Below, piece by piece: positions 42,652 to 51,160 of a DNA stretch of 64,000 nt. Source of the DNA: Pseudomonas sp. MM213 (GTDB lineage Bacteria > Pseudomonadota > Gammaproteobacteria > Pseudomonadales > Pseudomonadaceae). Within the stretch, counting starts at the first letter, position 1. Every line of letters begins with the position of its first letter. Position numbers and translations under genes: made by a program. The notes under the pieces were generated by a model. It worked only from the letters and a program-made list of their open reading frames with translations. It was not told the DNA's origin and ran no database searches. The DNA is taken from NCBI RefSeq assembly GCF_020423045.1, contig NZ_CP081943.1, positions 6,634,001 through 6,698,000 of the forward strand. Direction: 5' to 3'.

Positions 42652-43863
42652 TCAGCGGCTGGCGAGTAGGGGCGAGCTGTCGCTCATGGCGTGCAGTTTG
42701 AAGCTGCGGGCATACCCGGCCGGGTCCGAGCCGTCCCAGATTTTGCCGTCGATCAACTGGCTGCTGCGCATTTCCCTGGCCGAAGAATCGACATCGACCG
42801 CGCTGGCTGCCTCTCGATACAAGTCTAGTTGCTGGACCTGACGGGCCACGGCGAGGTAGTCCGGGTCGTCGCGCAGCAAACCCCAGCGACGGAACTGGGT
42901 CATGAACCACATGCCATCGGACAGGTAAGGCTGATTGACCTCGCCAGCGCCATGGAAGCGCAGCGCGTGCAGGTCTTGCCAGCGGTTGCCGAGGCCGTCG
43001 GCGTAGTCGCCGAGCAGGCGCGGTTCGATGCAGTCGAGCGGCGCGTCCAGGTATTGGGGGGCGCTCAGCAACTGCGCGGTGCTGCGGCGATTCTCGACGC
43101 TTTCTTCAATGAAGCGGCTGGCCTCCAGAATCGCCTTCACCAGCGCCCGGGCGGTATTGGGATATTGCTCGACGAAGGCGCGGGTGCAGCCGAGGACTTT
43201 TTCCGGATGATCGGGCCAGATGGTCTGGGTCGTTGCCATGGTGAAGCCGAGATTGTGTTTCACGGCGCTGGCGGACCAGGGTTCACCGACGCAGAAACCG
43301 TCGATTCGCCCGGCTTGCAGGTGCGCGACCATTTGCGGCGGCGGCACCACCACACTGTCGACGTCGTGCAGCGGATGAATGCCCTGGCTCGCCAGCCAGT
43401 AATACAGCCACATGGCGTGGGTGCCGGTCGGAAAAGTCTGGGCGAAGGTGAGTTTTGGGCGAGTTTGGTGCACGTGGCGGTCCAGTGCTTCAGGACCGGT
43501 CACGCCCAGCGCCTGCAAGCCGTGGGAAAGGTTGATGCTCTGGCCGTTCTGGTTCAGGCCCATGAGCACCGCCATCTCGGTCGGCGCCACGCCGCCGATG
43601 CCCAGGTGCACGGCGTAGATCAAACCGTACAGGCTGTGGGCGGCATCGAGTTCGCCGCTGACCAGTTTGTCCCGCAGGTTGGCCCAGGAAGACTGGCGCT
43701 TGAGGTTCAAGGTCAGGCCGTAGGGCTGGGCGAAGCCCTGAGTGGCGGCGACCACCACCGAGGCGCAATCGCTCAAGGCCATGAAACCGAGGTTGATGTC
43801 GGTCTTTTCCGGGGCATCGCTGCCGTTGACCCAGGCCAGTGGGCCCGCTGTGGTTTCATTCAT
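42652..43863 (-). CDS. nasS: NasS, nitrate-sensing NrtA/CmpA-like binding protein
   Basis: A 403-residue soluble protein of the nitrate/bicarbonate ABC-transporter substrate-binding family. There is no signal peptide, so it works in the cytoplasm as the nitrate sensor that sequesters NasT. Family motifs: LGFMALSDCASVVVAATQGFAQPYGL at the N-terminus and RIDGFCVGEPWSASAV in the middle. It precedes nasT in a two-gene unit, and an AAGGTG site lies before the ATG. No ABC transporter permease or ATPase is nearby, which supports a sensory rather than transport role. Confidence 0.94.
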   Translation of the reverse strand: MNETTAGPLAWVNGSDAPEKTDINLGFMALSDCASVVVAATQGFAQPYGLTLNLKRQSSWANLRDKLVSGELDAAHSLYGLIYAVHLGIGGVAPTEMAVLMGLNQNGQSINLSHGLQALGVTGPEALDRHVHQTRPKLTFAQTFPTGTHAMWLYYWLASQGIHPLHDVDSVVVPPPQMVAHLQAGRIDGFCVGEPWSASAVKHNLGFTMATTQTIWPDHPEKVLGCTRAFVEQYPNTARALVKAILEASRFIEESVENRRSTAQLLSAPQYLDAPLDCIEPRLLGDYADGLGNRWQDLHALRFHGAGEVNQPYLSDGMWFMTQFRRWGLLRDDPDYLAVARQVQQLDLYREAASAVDVDSSAREMRSSQLIDGKIWDGSDPAGYARSFKLHAMSDSSPLLASR

Positions 43864-43877
43864 GGCAAAACACCTTC

Positions 43878-43927
43878 AAAAAAAACGTCGTCCCAGGCCT
43901 TCGCGCAAGCAAAGCCGGGTGACGACG
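43878..43927 (-). terminator. Leader terminator upstream of nasST
   Basis: On the minus strand CGTCGTC pairs with GACGACG, with additional CC/GG and GG/CC pairs inside, followed by eight T. It stands 15 bases before the nasS start. Confidence 0.82.
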
Positions 43928-43965
43928 CCATTGTCCTTCCACTCATCCCGTCGTTGGCATGAGTG
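43924..43965 (-). promoter_or_regulatory. ANTAR-type antiterminator leader C (nasST unit)
   Basis: Minus strand. P1 (43940-43965) has stem CACTCAT/ATGAGTG, one G-G mismatch, then CC/GG closing hexaloop AACGAC. P2 (43924-43935) has only a 3-base stem GAC/GTC around AATGGC. Both loops have A1 and G4. P2 shares bases with the terminator. P1 is the best stem of the three leaders and P2 the weakest, so readthrough may be leaky or need more NasT. Confidence 0.7.
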
Positions 43966-44091
43966 CTGATGCCTGTGTTGGTGCAAGGCATATGCCATCG
44001 CTTGCTGATTTTGTCGCGCGCCTCGCTTGCGACCCCGATGCCCGGCTATAATCGCCGCCTCATTTCGCCGCCATTCGAGTCAACGCCGCCC

Positions 44092-45111
44092 ATGTACACC
44101 CTGGCCCGTCAGCTGTTGTTCAAACTTTCCCCGGAAACCTCCCACGATCTGTCCCTGGACCTGATCGGCGCGGGCGGGCGTTTGGGCCTCAACGGCTTGC
44201 TGTGCAAGGCGCCGGCAAAAATGCCGGTGAGCGTCATGGGCCTGGACTTCCCGAACCCGGTGGGTCTGGCTGCCGGTCTGGACAAGAACGGCGCGGCCAT
44301 CGACGGTTTTGCCCAGTTGGGTTTTGGTTTTGTCGAAATCGGCACCATCACGCCACGTCCACAGCCGGGCAATCCGAAACCACGGATTTTCCGTTTGCCG
44401 GAAGCTGAAGCGATCATCAACCGCATGGGCTTCAACAACCTCGGCGTCGATCACCTGCTGGCCCGCGTGGCTGCGGCCAAGTACAAGGGCGTGCTGGGCA
44501 TCAACATCGGCAAGAACTTCGATACCCCGGTCGAGCGTGCGGTCGACGACTACCTGATCTGCCTGGACAAGGTCTATGCCCACGCCAGCTATGTGACGGT
44601 CAACGTCAGCTCGCCGAACACCCCGGGCCTGCGCAGCCTGCAGTTCGGTGATTCGCTCAAGCAATTGCTGGCTGACCTGGCGACTCGTCGTGCCGAGCTG
44701 GCGTTGCGTCACGGTAAACATGTTCCGTTGGCGATCAAGATCGCACCGGACATGACCGACGAAGAAACCGCACAAGTCGCTCAAGCGCTGATCGAAACCG
44801 GGATGGACGCGGTGATCGCCACCAACACCACCCTGAGCCGCGTTGGCGTCGAAGGCATGGAATACGGTGACGAGGCGGGCGGTCTGTCCGGGGCGCCGGT
44901 TCGTGACAAGAGCACCCACACCGTGAAGGTGCTGGCGGCCGAGTTGGCGGGTCGTTTGCCGATCATCGCCGTGGGCGGCATCACCGAAGGCAAGCATGCC
45001 GCCGAGAAAATCGCGGCGGGTGCGAGCCTGGTGCAGCTCTATTCCGGCTTCATCTACAAAGGCCCGGCGCTGATTCGCGAGTCCGTGGACGCCATCGCCG
45101 CCCTGCGCTAA
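44092..45111 (+). CDS. pyrD: Dihydroorotate dehydrogenase (quinone), class 2
   Basis: A 339-residue FMN enzyme that oxidises dihydroorotate to orotate with quinone in pyrimidine synthesis. The short amphipathic N-terminal region [19 protein letters not shown] attaches class 2 enzymes to the membrane. FMN/substrate motifs: [34 protein letters not shown] and [15 protein letters not shown] (catalytic-base Ser in the last). The start at 44092 gives the family N-terminus; the frame open from 43963 is not conserved. It is convergent with rmf. Confidence 0.97.
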   Translation: MYTLARQLLFKLSPETSHDLSLDLIGAGGRLGLNGLLCKAPAKMPVSVMGLDFPNPVGLAAGLDKNGAAIDGFAQLGFGFVEIGTITPRPQPGNPKPRIFRLPEAEAIINRMGFNNLGVDHLLARVAAAKYKGVLGINIGKNFDTPVERAVDDYLICLDKVYAHASYVTVNVSSPNTPGLRSLQFGDSLKQLLADLATRRAELALRHGKHVPLAIKIAPDMTDEETAQVAQALIETGMDAVIATNTTLSRVGVEGMEYGDEAGGLSGAPVRDKSTHTVKVLAAELAGRLPIIAVGGITEGKHAAEKIAAGASLVQLYSGFIYKGPALIRESVDAIAALR

Positions 45112-45120
45112 ACCCCGTAC

Positions 45121-45204
45121 TTGTAGGAGCGGCCGGGCGGCGTTCCGTTTGCCGGCGAAGGCGTCCTGACGATCGCTTTCGCCGGCAAGCCGTGCTCCTA
45201 CAAG
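45121..45204. repeat. Degenerate REP pair
   Basis: The left copy has drifted (GGAGCGGCCGGGCGGCGTTCC), while the right copy is the complement of a GCACGGCTTGCCGGCGAA type. Confidence 0.75.
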
Positions 45205-45247
45205 GTCGTTGGCGTCCTCGAGATCGCTTTCGCAGCATTGCATAACC

Positions 45248-45342
45248 CTTGTAGGAGCCGGCTTGCTGGCGATAGCGGTGGGGCAGCGACACATGTATCG
45301 CCTGATAGGACGCCATCGCCAGCAAGCCGGCTCCTACAAGGG
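45248..45342. repeat. REP element pair (GCCGGCTTGCTGGCGAT type)
   Basis: Inverted copies between pyrD and the rmf terminator. Confidence 0.88.
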
Positions 45343-45369
45343 GAATGTGTTTTGTCAGAATGCAGGCAT

Positions 45370-45396
45370 AAAAAAGGGCCCCTTGAAGGAGCCCCT
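45370..45396 (-). terminator. Intrinsic terminator of rmf
   Basis: On the minus strand AGGGGCTCC pairs with GGGGCCCT, with one wobble and a TTCAA loop, and ends in six T. It lies 84 bases after the rmf stop codon. Confidence 0.8.
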
Positions 45397-45479
45397 GGGC
45401 CGAAGCCCGCCGCCCGGATGGGGCGTGCGTGGTAAGTCGTTACGTAATCAGGTTGTCGTGTCGGAGTGTGTGCCCTGTG

Positions 45480-45695
45480 TTAGCCGACGGCGTGAAGTTC
45501 GTTGAGTCTATGGATTCCCGCAGTGCCGGTCATACCGTCCCAGTTGTCGCCGCGTCCTTCTCGCCAGCCGTTAATCCAGGCTTGGCGTACTGACGGTAGA
45601 GTAAATGGGCAAAGCTCACGGGATTTGCCACCAACGCCATATTGATATCCGCGTAAAAATGCTCTTTCCAACGGATCACGCTTAAGTCTTCTCAT
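45480..45695 (-). CDS. rmf: Ribosome modulation factor
   Basis: A 71-residue basic protein that dimerises 70S ribosomes into inactive 100S particles in stationary phase. The family sequence is clear: MRRLKRDPLERAFLRGYQYG, then CPFTLPSVRQAWINGWREGR. The tail (GMTGTAGIHRLNELH) is typical of Pseudomonas. The upstream region on the minus strand carries three consecutive hairpins, suggesting control at the mRNA level. The ribosome-binding site is weak (GAGG 11 bases upstream). Confidence 0.96.
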   Translation of the reverse strand: MRRLKRDPLERAFLRGYQYGVGGKSRELCPFTLPSVRQAWINGWREGRGDNWDGMTGTAGIHRLNELHAVG

Positions 45696-45734
45696 AGGGT
45701 GTTGCCCTCACTTGTTGACTGTATGTATCGCGTT

Positions 45735-45798
45735 GACCTCAATCGAGGTCTGGCAGAAATGTCTGCCGTTGGGGGGCTCGCTGCCGGCGTGGCGAGCC
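45735..45798 (-). promoter_or_regulatory. Triple-hairpin leader of rmf
   Basis: Three perfect or near-perfect stems lie head to tail: GGCTCGC/GCGAGCC (45775-45798), GGCAGA/TCTGCC with loop of four (45752-45767), and GACCTC/GAGGTC with loop of four (45735-45750). The last ends 40 bases before the rmf start. A conserved RNA upstream of Pseudomonas rmf genes has been described (the rmf RNA motif); whether this is that motif, or part of it, I cannot confirm without its model. Confidence 0.6.
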
Positions 45799-45999
45799 AA
45801 GGTGTTGACGTCCGTTGTGGCGCCAACCTGTATTGAGTTCTAACCAATGCGTCACATCGAGGGAATGATCGTTTTGTCATAAGGACGTAACCATAAAGAT
45901 GCTATGGCCATAAGTAACACGATGTTTGTCCCGTGTTTATTAGCCAAAGCCCTGTATGATCGGCCCCCCGCAGGATGATGGGGTTAATCCTTTAGTGAG

Positions 46000-46164
46000 A
46001 ATGCCTCGCGTTGGTCTCGGGCATTATTCGACGAAGGGTCGAGTTATGACATTTTGTTGCATCAACTTTTTTATCTGCCCGTGCATCTAAGCTCTTCTAA
46101 CCTGAGCAGCACGGGTGGGACGGCACACCTTCGTGCCACGCGGGCGCTCTTTTAGAAAAGCGCC
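46000..46164 (+). other. Structured segment between rmf and rlmKL
   Basis: Series of inverted repeats: AATGCC/GGCATT (46000-46025); CCCGTGC/GCACGGG (46078-46084, 46109-46115) enclosing GCTC/GAGC (46091-46094, 46104-46107); GGCAC/GTGCC (46122-46137); and GGCGCT/AGCGCC (46143-46164). The stems could form on either strand: as the rlmKL leader, as a distal rmf leader, or as a separate small RNA. A T-rich run (46067-46072) lies between the first and second stems. Confidence 0.5.
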
Positions 46165-46226
46165 TGATTGAAAACCGGGCCGGCAATGCGTTGTCGGTTC
46201 ACTTAGCCAAAGGCTCTGAAATTCCA

Positions 46227-48497
46227 ATGTCCGATCAATTCGAAATCTTCCTCACTTGCCCCAAAGGCCTCGAAGGCCTGCTCATCGAGGAAGCCGTCGG
46301 GCTTGGCCTTGAAGAAGCGCGTGAGCACACCTCTGCCGTGCGCGGCATGGCGACCATGGAAACCGCTTATCGCCTGTGCCTGTGGTCGCGTCTGGCGAAC
46401 CGGGTGCTGCTGGTGCTCAAGCGTTTCCCGATGAAGGACGCCGAAGACCTGTATCACGGCGTGCTCGATATCGAGTGGCAAGACCACATGCTCAACGACG
46501 GCACCCTGGCCGTCGAGTTCAGCGGTCACGGTTCGGGCATCGATAACACGCACTTCGGCGCCCTGAAAGTCAAAGACGCCATCGTCGACAAACTGCGCAC
46601 TCCGCAGGGCGACCGTCCGTCCATCGACAAACTCAACCCGGACCTGCGCATTCACCTGCGCCTGGACCGTGGCGAAGCGATCCTGTCCCTCGACCTCTCC
46701 GGCCACAGCCTGCACCAGCGCGGTTACCGCCTGCAGCAAGGCGCGGCGCCGCTGAAGGAAAACCTCGCGGCTGCCATCCTGATCCGTTCCGGCTGGCCGC
46801 GCATTGCCGCCGACGGCGGCGCGCTGGCTGACCCGATGTGCGGTGTCGGTACGTTCCTCGTCGAAGCGGCGATGATCGCCGCCGATATGGCACCGAACCT
46901 GCGTCGCGAGCAGTGGGGTTTCACCGCGTGGCTTGGCCACGTGCCGGCGCTGTGGAAAAAGCTTCACGAAGAAGCCACCGAGCGCGCTGCGGCCGGTCTG
47001 GCCAAGCCACCGTTGTGGATTCGTGGCTACGAAGCCGACCCGCGCCTGATTCAACCGGGCCGCAACAACGTCGAGCGTGCCGGCCTGAGCGAGTGGATCA
47101 AGATCTACCAGGGCGAAGTCGGCACCTTCGAGCCGCGTCCGGACCAGAACCAGAAAGGCCTGGTGATCTGCAACCCACCGTACGGCGAGCGTCTGGGCGA
47201 CGAGGCGAGCCTGCTCTACCTCTACCAGAACCTCGGCGAGCGTCTGCGTCAGGCCTGCCTGAACTGGGAAGCGGCGGTGTTCACCGGCGCGCCGGACCTG
47301 GGCAAGCGCATGGGCATCCGCAGCCACAAACAGTATTCGTTCTGGAACGGCGCGTTGCCGTGCAAGCTGCTGCTGATCAAGGTCACGCCGGATCAGTTCG
47401 TCACCGGCGAGCGTCGCACCCCGGAACAGCGTCAAGTCGAGCGCGAGCAGGCGGAATACGATCAGGCACCGAACGAGCCGCAGGAACGCCAGTACAACAA
47501 AAACGGTAACCCGATCAAACCGGCCGCGGCACCCGCTCCGGTGATCGAGCAACCGCGTTTGAGCGAAGGCGGGCAAATGTTTGCCAACCGTCTGCAAAAG
47601 AACCTCAAGGCGCTGGGCAAGTGGGTCAAGCGTGAAGGCATCGACTGCTATCGCGTCTACGATGCCGACATGCCGGAATACTCGATGGCCATCGACCTGT
47701 ATCAGGATTGGGTCCACGTCCAGGAATACGCCGCGCCGAAATCCATCGACCCGGAAAAAGCCTCGGCGCGCATGTTCGATGCACTGGCAGCCATTCCGCA
47801 GGCGTTGAACATCGACAAGAACCGCGTAGTGGTCAAGCGTCGCGAGCGTCAGAGCGGCACCAAGCAGTACGAACGCCAGGCGGCGCAAGGCAAGTTCGTC
47901 GAGGTCAACGAAGGCGGCGTGAAGCTGCTGGTCAACCTCACCGACTACCTCGACACCGGGCTGTTCCTCGACCACCGGCCAATGCGCATGCGCATCCAGA
48001 AAGAGGCGGCCGGCAAGCGCTTCCTCAATCTGTATTGCTACACCGCGACGGCCAGCGTCCACGCAGCCAAGGGCGGCGCGCGTAGTACGACCAGCGTCGA
48101 CTTGTCGAAAACCTACCTCGACTGGGCGCGTCGCAACCTGTCGCTGAACGGTTTCTCCGACAAGAACCGTCTGGAGCAGAGCGACGTGATGGTCTGGCTG
48201 GATGCCTGCCGTGACGAGTTCGACCTGATCTTCATCGACCCGCCGACCTTCTCCAACTCCAAGCGCATGGAAGGGATCTTCGACGTGCAGCGCGATCAGG
48301 TGCAGTTGATCGACCTGGCCATGGCGCGACTGGCGCCGGGTGGCGTGTTGTACTTCTCCAACAACTTCCGCAAGTTCGCGCTCGAGGAAAACCTCACCGA
48401 GCGTTACGCGGTCGAGGAGATCACGACCCAGACCATCGATCCGGACTTCGCCCGCAACGGCAAGATCCACCGGGCCTGGAAAATCACCGCGCGTTGA
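46227..48497 (+). CDS. rlmL: Bifunctional 23S rRNA methyltransferase RlmKL
   Basis: A 756-residue fusion that methylates G2445 (N2) and G2069 (N7) of 23S rRNA. An N-terminal THUMP domain (about 1-155; FLTCPKGLEGLLIEEA) is followed by an RlmL methyltransferase with GVGTFLVEAAMIAADMAP and the catalytic motif CNPPYGERLGDE. A glutamine/proline-rich linker follows (about 400-450). The RlmK domain has NLYCYTATASVHAAKGGA and DLIFIDPPTFSNS. The ATG at 46227 (MSDQFEIFLTCP) matches the family; the frame from 46191 is longer without support. Confidence 0.96.
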   Translation: MSDQFEIFLTCPKGLEGLLIEEAVGLGLEEAREHTSAVRGMATMETAYRLCLWSRLANRVLLVLKRFPMKDAEDLYHGVLDIEWQDHMLNDGTLAVEFSGHGSGIDNTHFGALKVKDAIVDKLRTPQGDRPSIDKLNPDLRIHLRLDRGEAILSLDLSGHSLHQRGYRLQQGAAPLKENLAAAILIRSGWPRIAADGGALADPMCGVGTFLVEAAMIAADMAPNLRREQWGFTAWLGHVPALWKKLHEEATERAAAGLAKPPLWIRGYEADPRLIQPGRNNVERAGLSEWIKIYQGEVGTFEPRPDQNQKGLVICNPPYGERLGDEASLLYLYQNLGERLRQACLNWEAAVFTGAPDLGKRMGIRSHKQYSFWNGALPCKLLLIKVTPDQFVTGERRTPEQRQVEREQAEYDQAPNEPQERQYNKNGNPIKPAAAPAPVIEQPRLSEGGQMFANRLQKNLKALGKWVKREGIDCYRVYDADMPEYSMAIDLYQDWVHVQEYAAPKSIDPEKASARMFDALAAIPQALNIDKNRVVVKRRERQSGTKQYERQAAQGKFVEVNEGGVKLLVNLTDYLDTGLFLDHRPMRMRIQKEAAGKRFLNLYCYTATASVHAAKGGARSTTSVDLSKTYLDWARRNLSLNGFSDKNRLEQSDVMVWLDACRDEFDLIFIDPPTFSNSKRMEGIFDVQRDQVQLIDLAMARLAPGGVLYFSNNFRKFALEENLTERYAVEEITTQTIDPDFARNGKIHRAWKITAR

Positions 48498-48640
48498 CAG
48501 TTTTTTGCATTGGATCCACAGAGCCTTGATTTTTAAAGGCTCTTGGCTTCTTTCAGTGCTGGTCAAATTGATGGCTAATAGCTATAACTCATCGCATGGC
48601 CAATGGGCTTTTCCGGCACCTGGCGTTTTGAGTTGCCTCT

Positions 48641-51031
48641 ATGTCGTTGCACGCCGTGCGCCCAAAGATCCTGGGTTTTATCAGTGAAGACGTCTCGGCC
48701 TGGCTGGTCGCGCTGTTTGTATTGGTCGTCGGCGGGGTTCTCACCGGGTTGCTCGCCTGGTCGACCCTGAATCTGTTTCACCAACAATTGCGGCAACGTT
48801 TCCAACTGCTGGCCAGTGAACGTTACAGCCGTATCGAAGAACGCTTCGAAGATCAGGAGCAGCGCCTCGATGGCCTGCGCCGGTTCTTTGTCAATTCCGC
48901 TTCGGTTGCCCGCGAGGAATTCGACGGTTACACCCAACCTTTGCTGCACCGGACTCAGGCCTATTCGTTCGCCCTGCGGGTCAGTCGTGCCGAGCGGGCG
49001 GAGTTTGAGCGTCGGGTGCGGAAAGAGGGGGTACCCGATTTCAACATTCGTGAGCTCAATGCCGACGGTCAGCTGCAATTGGCGGCGGAGCGCGATGAGT
49101 ATGTCGCGGTGCTGTACAGCCAGACCCAGAGCAAGCTCGGCTCACCGTTGGGTTACGACCTGGCCGCGCAGCCCCTGCGCCGTGCCACCCTGGACCGGGC
49201 GGACCAGCATGGCCGGATGGCGGTGTCGCAGCCGATGCATCTTGTCGCTATCGAGCCGGCTTATGCGCGGGGCGTGTTGCTGGTGGCACCGGTCATGCCA
49301 CGCAAAAGTCCAGACACGAAACCTTACGGTTATGTGATGGCGGTGATCAGCATGCGGCAGTTGCTGGCCGATGGCTTGCCGGAAGCGGGCCGTGATTATC
49401 TGTCAGTGCGAATCCTCGACCTGTCCATCGAAGAACAGCACGAAGTGCTTTACGAATCGCCCAACGGCCCTGCCGTCAGTGAGTTGTCCGCGACCCGGCT
49501 GCTGCGGCTGGCCGACCATGACTATCAGGTCGACATCCAGCCCAGCGAGGCCTTCCTGCAAGCCAACCACTCTTCGGTCAGCAGCCTGGTGGTGCTGGGC
49601 GGGTTGCTCAGTCTGCTGCTCAGCTCGCTGCTTTATGTGTTGGTCAGTCAGCGGCAACGCGCGCTGAAAATGGTCGAGCAACGGACCCAGGAGTTGCGTG
49701 CCCGTGAGCAGGAGCTGCGCGGTACCCATGGTCAACTGCGTGGCGTGTTGAATGCCGCGACCCAGGTGGCAATCATCGCCACCGACCTGCGCGGCGTCAT
49801 CAGCACGTTCAACGCCGGGGCGGAGCAGATGCTCGGCTATTCAAGCGTGGAAGTGGTGGGGCACATGACCCTGGAAAACCTGCACCTGCCCCGGGAACTT
49901 GCCGCGCGTTCGGCCGAGTTGAGTGCACGTTATGGCAAACCGATTCCGACCTGCCAGGCGATGTTGGTCGAGGGCGGCGAGGAGGGCGGTCACGAGGCGC
50001 GGGAGTGGACGCTGGTGCGTGGCGATGGCAGCCAGTTGACGGTGAACATGCTGGCGACCCCAGTGCTCGACGAGCAAGGTTTGTGGGTCGGGCACCTGGC
50101 GATCTGCATCGACGTCACCGAGCGCAAGCGCGTGTACGAAGCGCTCGCCGCACGGGATTTGCTCCTGAAGAAACTCAGCGCCCATGTGCCCGGCGGGATT
50201 TACCAGTTCAAGATGGAATTCGACGGGCGCTTCAGTGTGATCTACGCCAGCGACGGCATCCGCGATATCTACGAGCTCGAGCCGGATGTCTTGTTGCTCA
50301 ATGCCGAAGCGATTTTCACCCGGATTCACCCCCAGGACACCACCCGGGTCCGCGCTTCGATCCGGGCGTCGGCGGACACGCTCAGTCCGTGGCGCGAGGA
50401 ATACCGCGTGCAGTTGCCAACGCGGGGGGTGCGCTGGGTCCGTGGCGAAGCGACCCCGGAGGAACTGCCGGGCGGTGGCGTGCTCTGGCATGGTTACATC
50501 TCGGACATCTCCGACCTCAAGCGCGTCGAAGAAGAGCTGCGGGCGCTGTCGATCACCGACTCGCTGACCGGGATCCACAACCGTCGCTACTTCCAGGAGC
50601 GCCTGACCACCGAGATGGTTCGTGTGGAGCGCGGTGGCGGCGAGTTGTCGGTGATCATGCTCGACATCGACCATTTCAAACGCATCAATGACCAGCATGG
50701 CCACGCCGTGGGCGATCGGGTGTTGCAGGCGGTGTGCGAGCGCATCGGCAATCGCCTGCGTCGCACCGATGTGTTCTGTCGCCTGGGCGGTGAAGAGTTC
50801 ATGGTGCTCTGCCCGGACATCGATGGCGAACAAGCCTATGGGCTGGCGCTGGAGTTGTGGCAGGGCTTGCGCAGTTCACCGATCGACGATGTCGGGGTCG
50901 TCACGGCGAGTTTCGGCATTGCCAGTTGGCGTGCCGACGAGGGCGCGGATGCGCTGTTGCTGCGGGCGGACTCGGGGGTGTATGCGGCGAAACAGGCGGG
51001 ACGGGATCGGGTTCAGGGGGAGTTGGGTTAA
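48641..51031 (+). CDS. Diguanylate cyclase with CHASE and PAS sensor domains
   Basis: A 796-residue membrane sensor enzyme that makes c-di-GMP. The N-terminal membrane helix (about 20-45) and a second helix (about 310-335, SSLVVLGGLLSLLLSSLLYVL) flank a periplasmic CHASE domain (FALRVSRAERAEFERRVR). A coiled segment and two PAS/PAC regions follow (about 365-490 and 510-620). The C-terminal GGDEF domain has the active-site RLGGEEF and, five residues before it, an RRTD motif that fits the inhibitory c-di-GMP I-site (RxxD). There is no EAL domain. The ribosome-binding site is poor. The CHASE ligand is unknown. Confidence 0.93.
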   Translation: MSLHAVRPKILGFISEDVSAWLVALFVLVVGGVLTGLLAWSTLNLFHQQLRQRFQLLASERYSRIEERFEDQEQRLDGLRRFFVNSASVAREEFDGYTQPLLHRTQAYSFALRVSRAERAEFERRVRKEGVPDFNIRELNADGQLQLAAERDEYVAVLYSQTQSKLGSPLGYDLAAQPLRRATLDRADQHGRMAVSQPMHLVAIEPAYARGVLLVAPVMPRKSPDTKPYGYVMAVISMRQLLADGLPEAGRDYLSVRILDLSIEEQHEVLYESPNGPAVSELSATRLLRLADHDYQVDIQPSEAFLQANHSSVSSLVVLGGLLSLLLSSLLYVLVSQRQRALKMVEQRTQELRAREQELRGTHGQLRGVLNAATQVAIIATDLRGVISTFNAGAEQMLGYSSVEVVGHMTLENLHLPRELAARSAELSARYGKPIPTCQAMLVEGGEEGGHEAREWTLVRGDGSQLTVNMLATPVLDEQGLWVGHLAICIDVTERKRVYEALAARDLLLKKLSAHVPGGIYQFKMEFDGRFSVIYASDGIRDIYELEPDVLLLNAEAIFTRIHPQDTTRVRASIRASADTLSPWREEYRVQLPTRGVRWVRGEATPEELPGGGVLWHGYISDISDLKRVEEELRALSITDSLTGIHNRRYFQERLTTEMVRVERGGGELSVIMLDIDHFKRINDQHGHAVGDRVLQAVCERIGNRLRRTDVFCRLGGEEFMVLCPDIDGEQAYGLALELWQGLRSSPIDDVGVVTASFGIASWRADEGADALLLRADSGVYAAKQAGRDRVQGELG

Positions 51032-51051
51032 GTCGGGGATACACACAACCC

Positions 51052-51145
51052 CCTGTGGGAGCTAGCCTGCTAGCGATAGCGGTGTGTCAGTCAATACATG
51101 TGCCGACTGACACACCGCTATCGCTAGCAGGCTAGCTCCCACATT
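51052..51145. repeat. REP pair (GCTAGCCTGCTAGCGAT type)
   Basis: Inverted copies with outer GTGGGAGC in place of GTAGGAGC, between the diguanylate cyclase and dacB (convergent). The same subtype occurs at 58036-58101. Confidence 0.88.
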
Positions 51146-51160
51146 GGATTTGAGGTGTGC

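Noticed and set aside
45692..45880. 62-codon frame ending in an ATGA overlap with rmf, a possible coupled leader peptide
   Set aside because: No ribosome-binding site precedes its ATG and the peptide has no recognisable features. The three hairpins inside it explain the conservation one might see. It would be worth revisiting if ribosome profiling showed translation.
46203..48566. 787-codon open frame opposite rlmKL
   Set aside because: Antisense shadow with low-complexity composition; the opposite strand has all RlmKL motifs.
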